A stretch of 64,000 bases of DNA, taken from assembly GCF_000511355.1 (NCBI RefSeq), contig NC_023135.1, positions 3,436,371 through 3,500,370 of the forward strand, written 5' to 3'. A program made the position numbers and the translations under genes. Positions 26,787 to 35,675 of the stretch are shown here, in pieces. Position 1 is the first letter of the stretch. Each line of letters begins with the position of its first letter. The DNA comes from Leisingera methylohalidivorans DSM 14336. Its GTDB lineage: Bacteria; Pseudomonadota; Alphaproteobacteria; Rhodobacterales; Rhodobacteraceae. Under the pieces are notes generated by a model, which was given only the letters and a program-made list of their open reading frames with translations, was not told where the DNA came from and did not search any database.

Positions 26787-27003
26787 CTGCCAATTTGAAA
26801 ATTCCTAAAGTATGAAAACGTGTTAGTGGGATTTACTTTTTTAGAGATTCAACATGTGCCGGATACAAATGCCCCAACACTCCGGATACACATGCCAAGT
26901 GTTTTTCCAAAAGTTCATTTCGACAAAACGAGGCCGCACGCAGCAGCTGGTAGACCTCACTGTCATCATAAAAAACTCCATCCCCTTCGAAATAGGGCGC
27001 GTA
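26787..27003. other. AT-richer gap
   Basis: No credible gene was seen. Base composition drops compared with both sides, as in the following gene. Confidence 0.35.
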
Positions 27004-27653
27004 CTAAAAGTCCAAAGTCGTTACTGCTGGATACACTCCGAAGGACGCAGGCAATAGTGTCTCATAACAGGCATTCTTCAGTTCGGAGTCTTCAACTGGG
27101 AAAACTACTAACACGAACGCGGAGATTGCGTTTTCAGTACTTGCCGCCCAATTCCCGTAGCACCCTGGCCCCCGCTTTGGCAAACCACGCTCAATAACTT
27201 TCTTTACATCACGATTCAACCGATTGACACTCAACGAAGTATCTTCGGCAAAAATAGCATCTTTTGCCAGCAAATTAGATGCATTACCGTTTTCAAACAC
27301 GATCAGAAAATTCGCATCCTCGCTTGGTGTAAGTTTAGGTGTAAACCAACTTTCAGTTTCACCAACTAGCGTAGTTGAACGCCGGCGTTATCGGCGAGCA
27401 TCTTGGCAAAAGCGCTTGCCCGAAAGAAATTCTGATCAACTCCGGGGCCCACCAGCTCAAGAGCTATATCATCCCGCCAATGACTCAAAACATCTTTCTC
27501 AGGGTTCTGGCGAATAAATCTATTCGTGGGATTCGAGAGATCTGCGGCAGTTTCTTGCGCACTCAAATCTACACCAATGCCAGCAAAACATATTGAACAC
27601 GCCACTCCGGCAAGAAAGCTTTTCGCTTGAGGTATTTTGGTCCGATCTTTCAT
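27004..27653 (-). pseudogene. Frameshifted secreted protein, possibly DUF2927-like
   Basis: The first frame (27653 to 27366) has a signal-like start (FLAGVACSICFAGIGVDLSA) and a soluble part with HWRDDIALELVGPGVD. The second frame (about 27375 to 27004) continues with LVGETESWFTPKLTPSEDAN, then FLIVFENG and a Cys-containing end (RGPGCYGNW...NACYETLLPASFG). One frameshift near 27370 joins them into a protein of about 215 aa. The order (exported, Cys pair, late 'C..E.L...G' motif) resembles DUF2927 proteins. Base composition is clearly more AT-rich than its neighbours, suggesting transfer. Confidence 0.5.
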
Positions 27654-27714
27654 TGTCTTTCCTCAAAGAATTCGTAGCAGGCGCAGGCCGTGGACCCATT
27701 TTGCGTGAATAAAG

Positions 27715-28107
27715 CTACTCATTGAACAGCCGCACATAGTTTCCACCGGTAAACTCATACCCTACTCTCACCGCCAATTTATGCCGCCGCTGCAAGCCGA
27801 CTCCGGATGTCCCATGCAACGCCACTTCCTGTGCTTCCTGCGCCTTCGCCCAGCGGTGGATTGCTTGCATCAGCCCCAAGGCCACCCGCCCGCCGCCCAA
27901 AGCAGACCGAACACTCCGCGACACGCTGATATTCTGAATACTGGCAATCCGAACATCGGTGCCAGTGTGATATTCCCCGACCGAACACGCAGCAAGCCCC
28001 ACTGGCACCTCGCCCTTGAACGCCAGCAGCACCACATGCGGCGCGCCCTCCTCAAAGGCACCCATGGCAAGCTTGCGCTCCTTCTCCTCGCTGTAAGGGA
28101 TGTGCCG
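27715..28107 (-). pseudogene. GNAT acetyltransferase, N-terminus replaced by IstA sequence
   Basis: The last 130 residues of an open frame read HIPYSEEKERKLAMGAFEEG, VVLLAFKGEVPVGLAACSVG, ISVSRSVRSALGGGRVALGL and HKLAVRVGYEFTGGNYVRLF, a GNAT fold with the acetyl-CoA loop near SALGGGRVALG. The natural N-terminus is missing: upstream codons in the same frame are IS21 IstA. It would be made only as a fusion. Substrate unknown. Confidence 0.6.
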
Positions 28108-28380
28108 GTAATGAATCGGATCGAAGATCATGTCTTCGCGGCCGTAGCTGCGGGCATGTCGCGCGATGATCTCGCCGCCACAGCCGATGACCACCTGGTC
28201 GACATAGGCGCGGATCCAGACATCCCGGTGCCCGAAGGCAACCGGCACGGAATAATCGTTGGTTTTGTAGCGCACCAGTGCGAGCGAGCTGACCCGCCCG
28301 GACGTCTGGTCACAGGCTGCAAAAGGTGTGGCTGACAACGGCGCCATCGCCTCCAGATCCTGTTGGAGCCGTTCACCAAT
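28108..28380 (-). pseudogene. IS21 IstA internal fragment fused in frame to the GNAT remnant
   Basis: The frame reads FAACDQTSGRVSSLALVRYK, NDYSVPVAFGHRDVWIRAYV and GGEIIARHARSYGREDM, the region after the rve core of IstA transposases. The open frame from ATG 28347 continues without a stop into the GNAT sequence at about 28107, giving a 210-aa chimera. Confidence 0.75.
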
Positions 28381-28409
28381 CGTCTCGCTGTGCCCGCGTA
28401 GCTTGTCAT

Positions 28410-28574
28410 TCTGGCGTCGACGTCGGGTAGATCGGTTTGTTTCTCGTCGATCAACCGGTGCAGCAGATTCAGGATATGCGTTTTGGTTGGCACCCCAGCC
28501 TCCAGCGCCAGTTCGACGGCGCGTAGAACGGCCTCCTCGTCATGCTGCAGAACCAGCGACAGAACATCGACCAT
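28410..28574 (-). pseudogene. C-terminal fragment of a different IstA
   Basis: MVDVLSLVLQHDEEAVLRAV and THILNLLHRLIDEKQTD are the C-terminal helices of IstA from another IS21 subtype than the piece at 28108-28380. It starts exactly at the IS21 tip at 28573, so it was cut by an insertion. Confidence 0.7.
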
Positions 28575-28603
28575 ACCGGGTCAGTTCTCAGTGAAAATCA
28601 ACA
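28573..28603. repeat. IS21 terminal repeat (copy 2)
   Basis: The 31 bases are identical to 26617-26647 (ataccgggtcagttctcagt onward). It forms the border between the IstA debris and the truncated VOC gene. Confidence 0.8.
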
Positions 28604-28913
28604 ATCTCGGGGACACGCCCGCCGTTATCGCCCGCTGCAGCCAGTCTCCGATACTTGCGGGCGGCACGGCGAAAGCAATCTCGCTGACTTGCCCCAGTCC
28701 CACGCGGCCGGACGCGCCTTCCTGCCAGACCAGGAAAGTGATGATTGAGCCTGGAGTGCCTAGATTGTCACCGTAAAACAGATGGAGCTGTTCGCCGTCT
28801 TCATAGCCGCCGGTCTGTTTGACCAGACGCAGCCCCAGGAAACCGGCGTAGAAGTCCACGTTGCGCTGAACATTCCGGGTAAGCGCTGTGACGTGATGGA
28901 TTCCCGTCGTCAC
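28581..28913 (-). pseudogene. Ring-cleaving dioxygenase (VOC family), truncated after about 100 residues
   Basis: The GTG at 28913 opens TTGIHHVTALTRNVQRNVDF and YAGFLGLRLVKQTGGYEDGE, the LinE/MhqO-type ring-cleaving dioxygenase N-terminus with the first metal His (IHHV). The full family length is about 310 aa. Here the coding sequence ends at the IS21 tip, which adds LLIFTEN and a stop. Presumably inactive. Confidence 0.75.
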
Positions 28914-29140
28914 TTACCGGCCCCGCGAGCCATCGCCCTCTCCGCTTCTGCGCTCCTTGCTAGCATATCCGGTATCGCGTGAAAGCTCCCGGCGCTGGCA
29001 ATGCTGCTGTGCAATCCCTTGATACCCCGGCCGGCCTTCGGAAAGGAGTTCACGCCGGCGACCAAGCCCGCACACGGCCATACCAAGTCGTGATATGAGG
29101 CGAGCGCGCACGCGCCCATCGCAATAGTAAGTTTCCTCAT
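28910..29140 (-). CDS. Small possible gene with signal-like N-terminus
   Basis: In this 76-aa frame GAGGGTGGAAA precedes the ATG, and the stop overlaps the GTG of the truncated dioxygenase (GTGA). Translational coupling of the two is therefore plausible. MRKLTIAMGACALASYHDLV looks like a secretion signal, but I recognise no domain. The gene may be decayed. Confidence 0.35.
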   Translation of the reverse strand: MRKLTIAMGACALASYHDLVWPCAGLVAGVNSFPKAGRGIKGLHSSIASAGSFHAIPDMLARSAEAERAMARGAGK

Positions 29141-29378
29141 TTTCCACCCTCAGGAATACAATATCAACACCGAGCAAGAAACGTTGCCACATTGGCTTAG
29201 AGTCCTAGGTTACCTCGAAACGTCAACAGCATCGCCTTGATACGCGGTGTTCGGAAAAGACGAACGCAGGGTCAGATGAGCGTCGATATAATAAAAGCCG
29301 CACCTGATCGGGCATCGGTACAGAGCGTATCCCGGCGCTGATCCGCGCACAGAAAAACTTCCCCTGGGAGGAACGAGA

Positions 29379-30059
29379 ATGAGCACCCCCGCAAACTTTG
29401 AGAACTCTCTCCCGGTAATCGACCCCGATGACGCTGTGATGCTGCTGATCGACCACCAAAGCGGCCTGTTCCAGACCGTAAATGACATGCCGATGACTGC
29501 TCTGCGCCGTCATGCCGGGGCGTTGGCCTCTATGGCGACCCTGGCGGAAATCCCTGTGATCACAACGGCTTCCGTCCCTCAAGGACCGAATGGCCCGCTT
29601 ATCCACGAGATCCACGAGAACGCCCCCCATGCGAAGTACGTGGCACGCCGCGGCGAGATCAATGCTTGGCACAATCCCGAGTTTGTCAAAGCCGTCGAGG
29701 AAACAGGCCGGAAGACACTGATCATCGCTGGCACGATTACCAGCGTCTGCATGGCCTTTCCGGCAATCAGCGCGATTGCGGACGGGTACAAGGTTTTTGT
29801 GGTGGTGGACGCGTCCGGCACCTATTCGAAAATGGCCCAGGAGATCACGCTTGCCCGGGTTGTTCAGGCGGGTGCTGTTCCTATGGACACCGCGGCTGTT
29901 GCATCAGAAATTCAGCGCACCTGGCATCGCGATGACGCCGGGAAATGGGCAGAGATCTATACCCGGATCTTCCCCGAGTACCAGCTTCTGATTGAAAGCT
30001 ATCAAAAAGCACGCGCAGTTGAACATGATGGCGAGCAACTGGACTCCGCGCGCGGATAA
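29379..30059 (+). CDS. Isochorismatase-like cysteine hydrolase (YcaC type)
   Basis: In this 226-aa protein GGGAGGAACGAGA precedes the ATG. The catalytic Asp25 is in VMLLIDHQSGLFQTV and the nucleophile Cys124 in IIAGTITSVCMAFPA. The segment between (YVARRGEINAW) matches the YcaC subgroup, whose physiological substrates are unsettled. It is monocistronic-looking, 450 bases before a pirin gene. The neighbourhood of catabolic genes hints at amide or ester hydrolysis, not shown. Confidence 0.88.
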   Translation: MSTPANFENSLPVIDPDDAVMLLIDHQSGLFQTVNDMPMTALRRHAGALASMATLAEIPVITTASVPQGPNGPLIHEIHENAPHAKYVARRGEINAWHNPEFVKAVEETGRKTLIIAGTITSVCMAFPAISAIADGYKVFVVVDASGTYSKMAQEITLARVVQAGAVPMDTAAVASEIQRTWHRDDAGKWAEIYTRIFPEYQLLIESYQKARAVEHDGEQLDSARG

Positions 30060-30509
30060 CCTCTCACAACAAAGCAACGAAAGAGACTGTCAGCAGGAGT
30101 GAAACACACCGTGACCTTGCAAGAATCGTTTGCCACCCAGGAACTCGGCGCTGTTCCTTATTTACTGCCGCCCCGGACAGGAGCGAAATTTTGGGTGGTA
30201 CGGTTTTCCGCCGCTTCAGTGATTGCGTCCAAGATGCTCATGAGTAAAGGCGTGCCCACCACCGCGTTCAACGAGAGATTGTCACACGGTATATGCCGTG
30301 ATTGCGGCTAGGGTCAGCAATCACCTCGCTTCCACAAAAGGCGGCCGGAGGAAGGCCCTGCCCGCGAAAACCAGCATCACCTGATTTTTCCCAGGATAGA
30401 TCCCGCTGCATGCTGACGCCATCCCGGGATCTGGCGCACCGGAGCAGGCGAATTAACCGACCTTCAGTCAGCCAGATCTACTCAATTAACTTTAAAGGAG
30501 GACAACGAC
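30060..30509. other. 450-bp gap before the pirin gene
   Basis: No supported gene was seen; the 3' end holds the pirin ribosome site (AAAGGAGGACAAC). No terminator-like hairpin stood out. Confidence 0.35.
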
Positions 30510-31448
30510 ATGAGCTGGAACCCCGCATTGGAACCTGGCTGCCCTGATGACATTGGCGTCGATTCAATCGAAACACTGATCGTTCCCCGCGCCCGCGATC
30601 TGGGCGGATTTGAAGTCATGCGTGCCCTCCCCGCGCCAAAGCGGCAGATGGTTGGACCGTTCATCTTCTTCGATCAGGCCGGGCCGGCCGAATTCCTGAC
30701 AGGACAGGGTATTGATGTGCGCCCGCATCCCCATATCGGTCTGGGTACCGTAACCTATTTGTACAGCGGCGATTTTCATCACCGGGACAGTATAGGCAGC
30801 GACCAGATCATCGAGCCAGGCGCGCTGAATTGGATGGTGGCCGGCAAGGGCGTGACCCATTCGGAGCGGACCAGTTCGACCGGGCGACAGGGACCGCATA
30901 GTCTTTACGGTATCCAGACGTGGATTGCGCTGCCCGAGGATCGCGAGGACATGGATCCAATTTTTGAACACCACGGCAAGGAGAGGCTGCCGCTGATCGA
31001 ATCCGACGGCGTAGCTGCCCGGCTTATCCTCGGAAACGCGTATGGTGAAAATGCCCCCGCAACACTTTATTCGGAAACCTTTTACCTTGACGTAACACTC
31101 GCCCCTGGCGCGCGCTTTCCCCTGCCGGATGATCACGAGGATCGCGGGCTTTACGTCACTGAGGGCTCGGTCAGCATTGCAGGGCAGACATTTGAGGCAG
31201 GCCGGATGATGGTCTTCCGCCCCGGCGATAAAATCACGGTTGCCGCAGGTGACCTTGGAGCACGGCTGATGGCACTTGGCGGAGCCACGCTGAACGGTCC
31301 GCGTTATGTCTGGTGGAATTTTGTGGCCTCATCCCAAGACCGGATTGAAGAGGCCAAAGAAGAATGGCGTGCCGCTCGCTGGGGAAAGGGGTTGTTCGAC
31401 CTGCCTCAAGACGACAAGGACGAATTCATTCCACTGCCCGATAGGTGA
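30510..31448 (+). CDS. Pirin-family bicupin protein
   Basis: This 312-aa protein has an N-terminal cupin with the metal site IDVRPHPHIGLGTVTYLYSG and FHHRDSIGSDQIIEPG, the ligand motif MVAGKGVTHSERTS, and a second cupin (DHEDRGLYVTEGSVSIAGQT). Bacterial pirins bind Fe and some have quercetinase activity or regulate redox enzymes. No operon partner is apparent within 350 bases on either side. Confidence 0.9.
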   Translation: MSWNPALEPGCPDDIGVDSIETLIVPRARDLGGFEVMRALPAPKRQMVGPFIFFDQAGPAEFLTGQGIDVRPHPHIGLGTVTYLYSGDFHHRDSIGSDQIIEPGALNWMVAGKGVTHSERTSSTGRQGPHSLYGIQTWIALPEDREDMDPIFEHHGKERLPLIESDGVAARLILGNAYGENAPATLYSETFYLDVTLAPGARFPLPDDHEDRGLYVTEGSVSIAGQTFEAGRMMVFRPGDKITVAAGDLGARLMALGGATLNGPRYVWWNFVASSQDRIEEAKEEWRAARWGKGLFDLPQDDKDEFIPLPDR

Positions 31449-31804
31449 GAATGCTGCGTAGTCCGGAAACTGTCAGGAAGGTGGCCGATGTCCTCTGCCT
31501 TAGCTGAACGGGGCCAGCTGCCGGAGAAGCCATTAACCTAATTGCGTACCAAGGCCACACAGGTCCGCAAGGGATTGCGGTTGCGCGTTCGCAAGCTTTG
31601 GCAGTTTAGCCGCCCCTGGCGGCATCGATGTGACAAGGCGGGTCTGCAACCTGATCGCGCAGCCGCAGTAACGGCCCGGACCGATGTCTTCCACCAAGCC
31701 GCGGGGCAGCTTTGCGCCCTTGCTGAAAACCGGCCTTGCAAAGTCGTGAGGCAGTGGTGTCTCAGGAGAAAAATTGAAGCTTGGACAGCTGGCCGACGCA
31801 GGGG
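31449..31804. other. Gap without a gene
   Basis: Nothing convincing was seen between the pirin gene and the convergent gntR gene. Confidence 0.4.
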
Positions 31805-32479
31805 TCAGGCGAAGTTTCCCTCTAGGATGATATCCACCGTCTTGCGGAAGTGTTCCCTGATAAGTTGGCCTGCCAACTCCGCATCGCGCTCAAGGACTGC
31901 ATCCCGGATCGACTTGTGCTCGCAAACATCGTCGCGGGGTGTCGTGAGGTAGTGAACGGCAATCCGCCTGTACCGGCGGGCTTGCAGATCAAGAATCGAG
32001 CGAAACTCCATAAGCTTCGGCAGTTTGCACTCCGATACCAGTTCTTCGTGGAATCTGATGTGGTAACGCTCCCAATCCCGGTCGATTTCACTGTCCGGCC
32101 CGATCTTATTGCGCTTCTGAAGAGCGTGGAAGGCTGCGATGATCCTCCCTTCCCACAACTCATCACCATGCCGGATGCTCTCTGCGATCGCCAAGGCATC
32201 GAACTCACCCCTCAGCCGGGCGATCTCCTGCAAGTCTTCTTTTGAAACCGGGGCAACCCGGTAGCCTTTCCGATGTTCAGAAACGACCAATCCCTGCGCC
32301 GCGAGATGCATCAGCGCTTCCCGGAGCGGCGAGATTCCTGCGCCATAGTGTTCCCGCAGGTCGTCGAACCGCAAACGTTCGCCTGGCTTGAGACGCACTT
32401 CCAGAATGTCGTTTCTCAATACGTCCGTGACTTCCGCAGTGCGGGTTGGCCCACTTTCCGGCGATCTGGATTGATCCAT
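31805..32479 (-). CDS. GntR-family regulator, FCD type
   Basis: In this 224-aa protein the winged helix reads VLRNDILEVRLKPGERLRFD and GISPLREALMHLAAQGLVVS. The FCD domain has Asp and His metal ligands in DRDWERYHIRFHEELVSE, then DDVCEHKSIRDAVLERDAEL and a late His (IREHFRKT). It is divergent from the FAH gene with three TATTTT-N2-AAAATA-type sites between, so it is the likely repressor of the whole downstream block to 39 kb. Confidence 0.9.
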   Translation of the reverse strand: MDQSRSPESGPTRTAEVTDVLRNDILEVRLKPGERLRFDDLREHYGAGISPLREALMHLAAQGLVVSEHRKGYRVAPVSKEDLQEIARLRGEFDALAIAESIRHGDELWEGRIIAAFHALQKRNKIGPDSEIDRDWERYHIRFHEELVSECKLPKLMEFRSILDLQARRYRRIAVHYLTTPRDDVCEHKSIRDAVLERDAELAGQLIREHFRKTVDIILEGNFA

Positions 32480-32513
32480 GGCGTTGGCCCTTCGCTGTTT
32501 TTCAATCTTCCAG

Positions 32514-32632
32514 TATTTTGGAAAATATCAATTTCCTCACGCGCAAGCAAGGATTTTGGAAACTAGCCCGCGCTCCAGAGCCAATACGGTCAGCGGCTAT
32601 ATTTTCCAAAACTTTTGTATTTTGGAAAATAC
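32514..32632. promoter_or_regulatory. Three GntR-type operator candidates
   Basis: TATTTT-GG-AAAATA lies at 32514-32527, TATTTT-CC-AAAA at 32600-32611 and GTATTTT-GG-AAAATAC at 32617-32632. The last has seven-base arms and sits 44 bases before the FAH start. Their position in the divergent spacer fits autoregulation and repression of the catabolic operon. Confidence 0.6.
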
Positions 32633-32675
32633 GTGATACATTCCAATGCAAGCTGATTCTGAAGGAGTGACGGAC

Positions 32676-33521
32676 ATGAGGCTTTTGACCTACAAGAGGG
32701 ATGGCAAGCAGGGGATGGCGCTTGGCTGCGGAAGTGACTGGGCCGATCTCGGGGAGATTGACCCGATCGACGCGGTGACTGGCAGCGCAAAGTTCCATGC
32801 GCTTGCACAAGCCGCAAAGCAGGCGCCTCGAATTGACATTTCGTCCGTTGAGGTGCTGCCGCCGATCCCGCGGCCAGGAAAGATCATTTGTGTTGGGCTC
32901 AACTACGCCGACCACACTGCGGAATCTCCCTATGAACAGCCCGAGTACCCGACCCTGTTCCCCCGGTTTGCCACCAGCCTGATCCCTGACCGGGCCGCGA
33001 TCATTCGGCCGCGCAAATCCCATGAACTTGATTTCGAGGGCGAACTGGCCGTTGTGATCGGAAAGACCGCCCGGCATGTATCCCCAGCGGAGGCGCTTTC
33101 GCACGTGGCCGGGTATTCCATCTTCAACGATGCCTCGATCCGCGACTATCAATTCAAGACGCCCCAGTGGACTGTCGGCAAGAATTTCGATGGCACAGGC
33201 GCCTTCGGGCCGGTACTGGTTACGGCGGATGAGCTACCGGAAGGAGCGGCCGGGCTGGCTGTTGAAACCCGGCTGAACGGCGAAACTGTCCAGCGTGGCA
33301 ATACGTCGGATATGATTTATTCCGTCGCCGATCTCATCTCCATTATCTCAGAGGCAATCACGCTGGAACCTGGCGACGTCATCGCCACAGGCACGCCGGC
33401 TGGGATTGGATGGGCTCGCGACCCAAAACTCTTCATGCGCCCCGGAGACACTGTGGAAGTCGAGATCGACCAGATCGGCCTCCTCCGCAACCCCGTGGCA
33501 GACGAAGACGCGATTGTATGA
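32676..33521 (+). CDS. Fumarylacetoacetate hydrolase family protein
   Basis: In this 281-aa protein the start ATG 32676 follows GAAGGAGTGACGG. FAH core motifs are KIICVGLNYADHTAE, metal ligands in ELDFEGELAVVIGK, GYSIFNDASIRDYQ, KNFDGTGAFGPVLV and DVIATGTPAGIG. Relatives hydrolyse or isomerise acylpyruvates and 2-hydroxy-hepta-diene-dioates from meta-cleavage pathways. First gene of a block with an extradiol-type protein and a TRAP transporter. Confidence 0.92.
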   Translation: MRLLTYKRDGKQGMALGCGSDWADLGEIDPIDAVTGSAKFHALAQAAKQAPRIDISSVEVLPPIPRPGKIICVGLNYADHTAESPYEQPEYPTLFPRFATSLIPDRAAIIRPRKSHELDFEGELAVVIGKTARHVSPAEALSHVAGYSIFNDASIRDYQFKTPQWTVGKNFDGTGAFGPVLVTADELPEGAAGLAVETRLNGETVQRGNTSDMIYSVADLISIISEAITLEPGDVIATGTPAGIGWARDPKLFMRPGDTVEVEIDQIGLLRNPVADEDAIV

Positions 33522-33547
33522 ACGCCAGAATGGGAGGAGGAAATAAT

Positions 33548-34453
33548 ATGGACCCGTTGGTACACCGCTTGGGCTTTGTCGCCCTGAACGTCAAAAACCT
33601 GGACGCGGCAATAGCCGATGCACGGGACGTCATGGGCCTTTCGCTGGTTGGTCAGGGAAATGGCCGCGCGCTGCTGACGTCTAACGACCGTCACGCCGAA
33701 CTGATCTTTTATCAGGCGGAGGCCAGCGAATTGCACACAATCGGCCTTGAAGCGCTGACACCCGCCCATGTGGGAGAAGTGGCCCGCCGGGCGCGGGCGG
33801 AAGGTTTGGAGGTCGTGTCCGAAACACCGTCCCTGCCCGCCATGGAGCACGGGGTCACGATCCGTTTTTCAGAAAATCATCTGGTCGAGGTCCACACGCC
33901 TATGCTGCGTGATCGCCCATCGCGTTATTCAGGACCTGGCATTCACCCGCGCTATATTGACCATGCGAACCTGACGGCACGGGATCCTGCCTCAGCCTCG
34001 GAAGAAATGATGCGGGTGCTCGGATTGAAACTGTCCGAACGCACTGCAGGATGGGAACTGTCGTGGATGCGTGCGGGAGATGGGCGGCATCATACGTTGG
34101 CCTTCGTCAAGTCCGATGCAGCAGGCATCCATCACTACAGCTGGGAGTTCGCGGATTTCAACGACTTCAAACGGCTGGGAGATGTTCTTGATACCTTCGA
34201 CCGCAAACTGGTCTGGGGGCCGGGGCGGCATGGCGCCGGCGACAATCTGTTTGTCTATTATGTCGATGCAGCCGGCTTTCTGGTTGAATGCACGGCGGAA
34301 ATGGAGCGGATCGCCGACCCCGAGTTTCAGGCGCGCGTAGTCGATCCCGGTGAAAACCTGTCAAACTACAAAGTCGTGAACCGCTGGGGCCAGCTCCCCT
34401 CGCAAGAATGGATCGGCCATTTCATTCCCTGCATGGGCCGGCCAGGCCATTGA
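33548..34453 (+). CDS. Extradiol-dioxygenase-like VOC protein
   Basis: In this 301-aa protein GGGAGGAGGAAATAAT precedes ATG 33548. Two VOC modules are present. The second carries the type I extradiol triad: His139 (RYIDHANL), His195/196 (GIHHYSWEF) and Glu247 (FLVECTAEMERI). The protein is therefore plausibly a ring-cleaving dioxygenase rather than a structural homologue. It lies 26 bases after the FAH gene, consistent with a cleavage-then-hydrolysis pair. Confidence 0.85.
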   Translation: MDPLVHRLGFVALNVKNLDAAIADARDVMGLSLVGQGNGRALLTSNDRHAELIFYQAEASELHTIGLEALTPAHVGEVARRARAEGLEVVSETPSLPAMEHGVTIRFSENHLVEVHTPMLRDRPSRYSGPGIHPRYIDHANLTARDPASASEEMMRVLGLKLSERTAGWELSWMRAGDGRHHTLAFVKSDAAGIHHYSWEFADFNDFKRLGDVLDTFDRKLVWGPGRHGAGDNLFVYYVDAAGFLVECTAEMERIADPEFQARVVDPGENLSNYKVVNRWGQLPSQEWIGHFIPCMGRPGH

Positions 34454-34842
34454 CCAGGCAAGAAACAGAGGCGGCGATGATCCGCCGCCTCGAAGATCAA
34501 AGACGGCTTGCTATGCTTGCCGGAGATGCCGCGTCGTTGCTGGGCATGTTTGATACCGATCTGGTCTACACCCACTCCGATGGCAGCCAAGACACATGCG
34601 CCAGCTACATAGGGAAAGTCGCCGCCGGCCATTTCGTCTATCACCAATTGGGCTTTGAGGTCGGCAATATTGAGATCCACTACGGTCTTGCCCTGGTTCA
34701 TGGCTGGATCCACGGCGAGGCCGAGGTGAAGGGCAATCCGCGCGTGCTCAACTGCCGCTACTTGGCAGTGTGGTCAGGGCGAGGCGCAACATGGAAGCTT
34801 CGTGCCTTCCAGCCCACACCGGTCGCAGAAAATATGCTCTGA
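34450..34842 (+). CDS. NTF2/SnoaL-like (DUF4440-type) protein
   Basis: This 130-aa protein is given from a TTG overlapping the previous stop (TTGA). An ATG at 34477 with AGAGG in front is the alternative. The cone-shaped NTF2-like pattern is EAAMIRRLEDQRRLAMLAGD, DLVYTHSDGSQDTCASYIGK and a C-terminal sheet with VWSGRGATWKLRAFQPTP. Small enzymes or ligand-binding proteins of this fold are common in catabolic operons; activity unknown. Confidence 0.75.
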   Translation: MTRQETEAAMIRRLEDQRRLAMLAGDAASLLGMFDTDLVYTHSDGSQDTCASYIGKVAAGHFVYHQLGFEVGNIEIHYGLALVHGWIHGEAEVKGNPRVLNCRYLAVWSGRGATWKLRAFQPTPVAENML

Positions 34843-34886
34843 CTTCGAATAAACGACGGGAACACGTTAAACTTAGAGGAACTGAA

Positions 34887-35459
34887 ATGCTTACTCTGCA
34901 AATCATCCTGGGAAGCATCCGGCAAGGGCGGGGCGGCGTTTCCGTGGCACGCTGGTTCGAGGAAGCCGCCCGCCAGGACGGCCGGTTCAATGTTGAATTC
35001 GTTGACTTGCTGGAACTGAACCTGCCGATGATGGACGAGCCGAACCATCCGCGCCTGGCACAATACACCCATGAGCACACCCGGCGCTTCAGCGAGTTGA
35101 TCAGCCGCGGAGATGCATACGTCTTTGTATCTTCCGAGTATAACTTCGGCATTCCAGGTGCGCTCAAGAACGCGCTGGACTACCTGGCGCTCGAATGGGC
35201 CGGAAAGCCGATGTCCGTGTTCAGCTATGGCGGCATTTCAGGGGCGATCAGGGCCGCAGAAGACCTCCGACGCACCGCTGTCGCGCTGAACATGGTGCCG
35301 CTCAACCATAATATTGTGGCGCCGCTCTATACACAGCAATGCGACGATGAAGGGCGGTTTTCCCCCAACCCGGTACAGGCCGACGCCGCACAGGATGTTC
35401 TGAACGCTTTGTCCGAATGGGGCGAAATGCTCAGAAATAGGAGGCAAGCACGGCACTAA
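34887..35459 (+). CDS. NADPH-dependent FMN reductase
   Basis: In this 190-aa protein the start at 34887 follows TTAGAGGAACTGAA. It has a flavodoxin-like fold, with phosphate loop IILGSIRQGRGG and the flavin-contact motif SSEYNFGIPGALKNALDYL. It may supply reduced FMN to a monooxygenase or reduce quinones. It is co-oriented and 45 bases after the NTF2-like gene. Confidence 0.9.
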   Translation: MLTLQIILGSIRQGRGGVSVARWFEEAARQDGRFNVEFVDLLELNLPMMDEPNHPRLAQYTHEHTRRFSELISRGDAYVFVSSEYNFGIPGALKNALDYLALEWAGKPMSVFSYGGISGAIRAAEDLRRTAVALNMVPLNHNIVAPLYTQQCDDEGRFSPNPVQADAAQDVLNALSEWGEMLRNRRQARH

Positions 35460-35675
35460 ACTGAAAGCGGATCTCTGAGATCCTGCCAAACACGCCTTAA
35501 AGCGTCAGCACCCGTTTCTGAAAATTGGCATCGAATAAACGTTCCGCCGGCGTGCCGCGCGGGGAGCGCGAGGGAAAGATATGTCCTGTCCCGTAGCTCT
35601 CGCGTGCGGCTCTGCCCCGGTCGCGCCTATCCCGAAAAGGGAGGCATCAACGGAAGACAAAAAGGAGGATGAATT

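Noticed and set aside
26820..27197. 125-codon plus-strand frame in the AT-rich region
   Set aside because: It overlaps the exported-protein gene on the other strand, has no ribosome site, and its composition is unlike a real protein.
26594..28603. CRISPR-like short repeats
   Set aside because: Only two distant copies plus one tandem unit are present, and they match IS21 terminal repeats; there is no spacer array and no cas gene.
30099..30311. 70-codon frame between isochorismatase and pirin genes
   Set aside because: No recognisable domain and no convincing start; left as intergenic.
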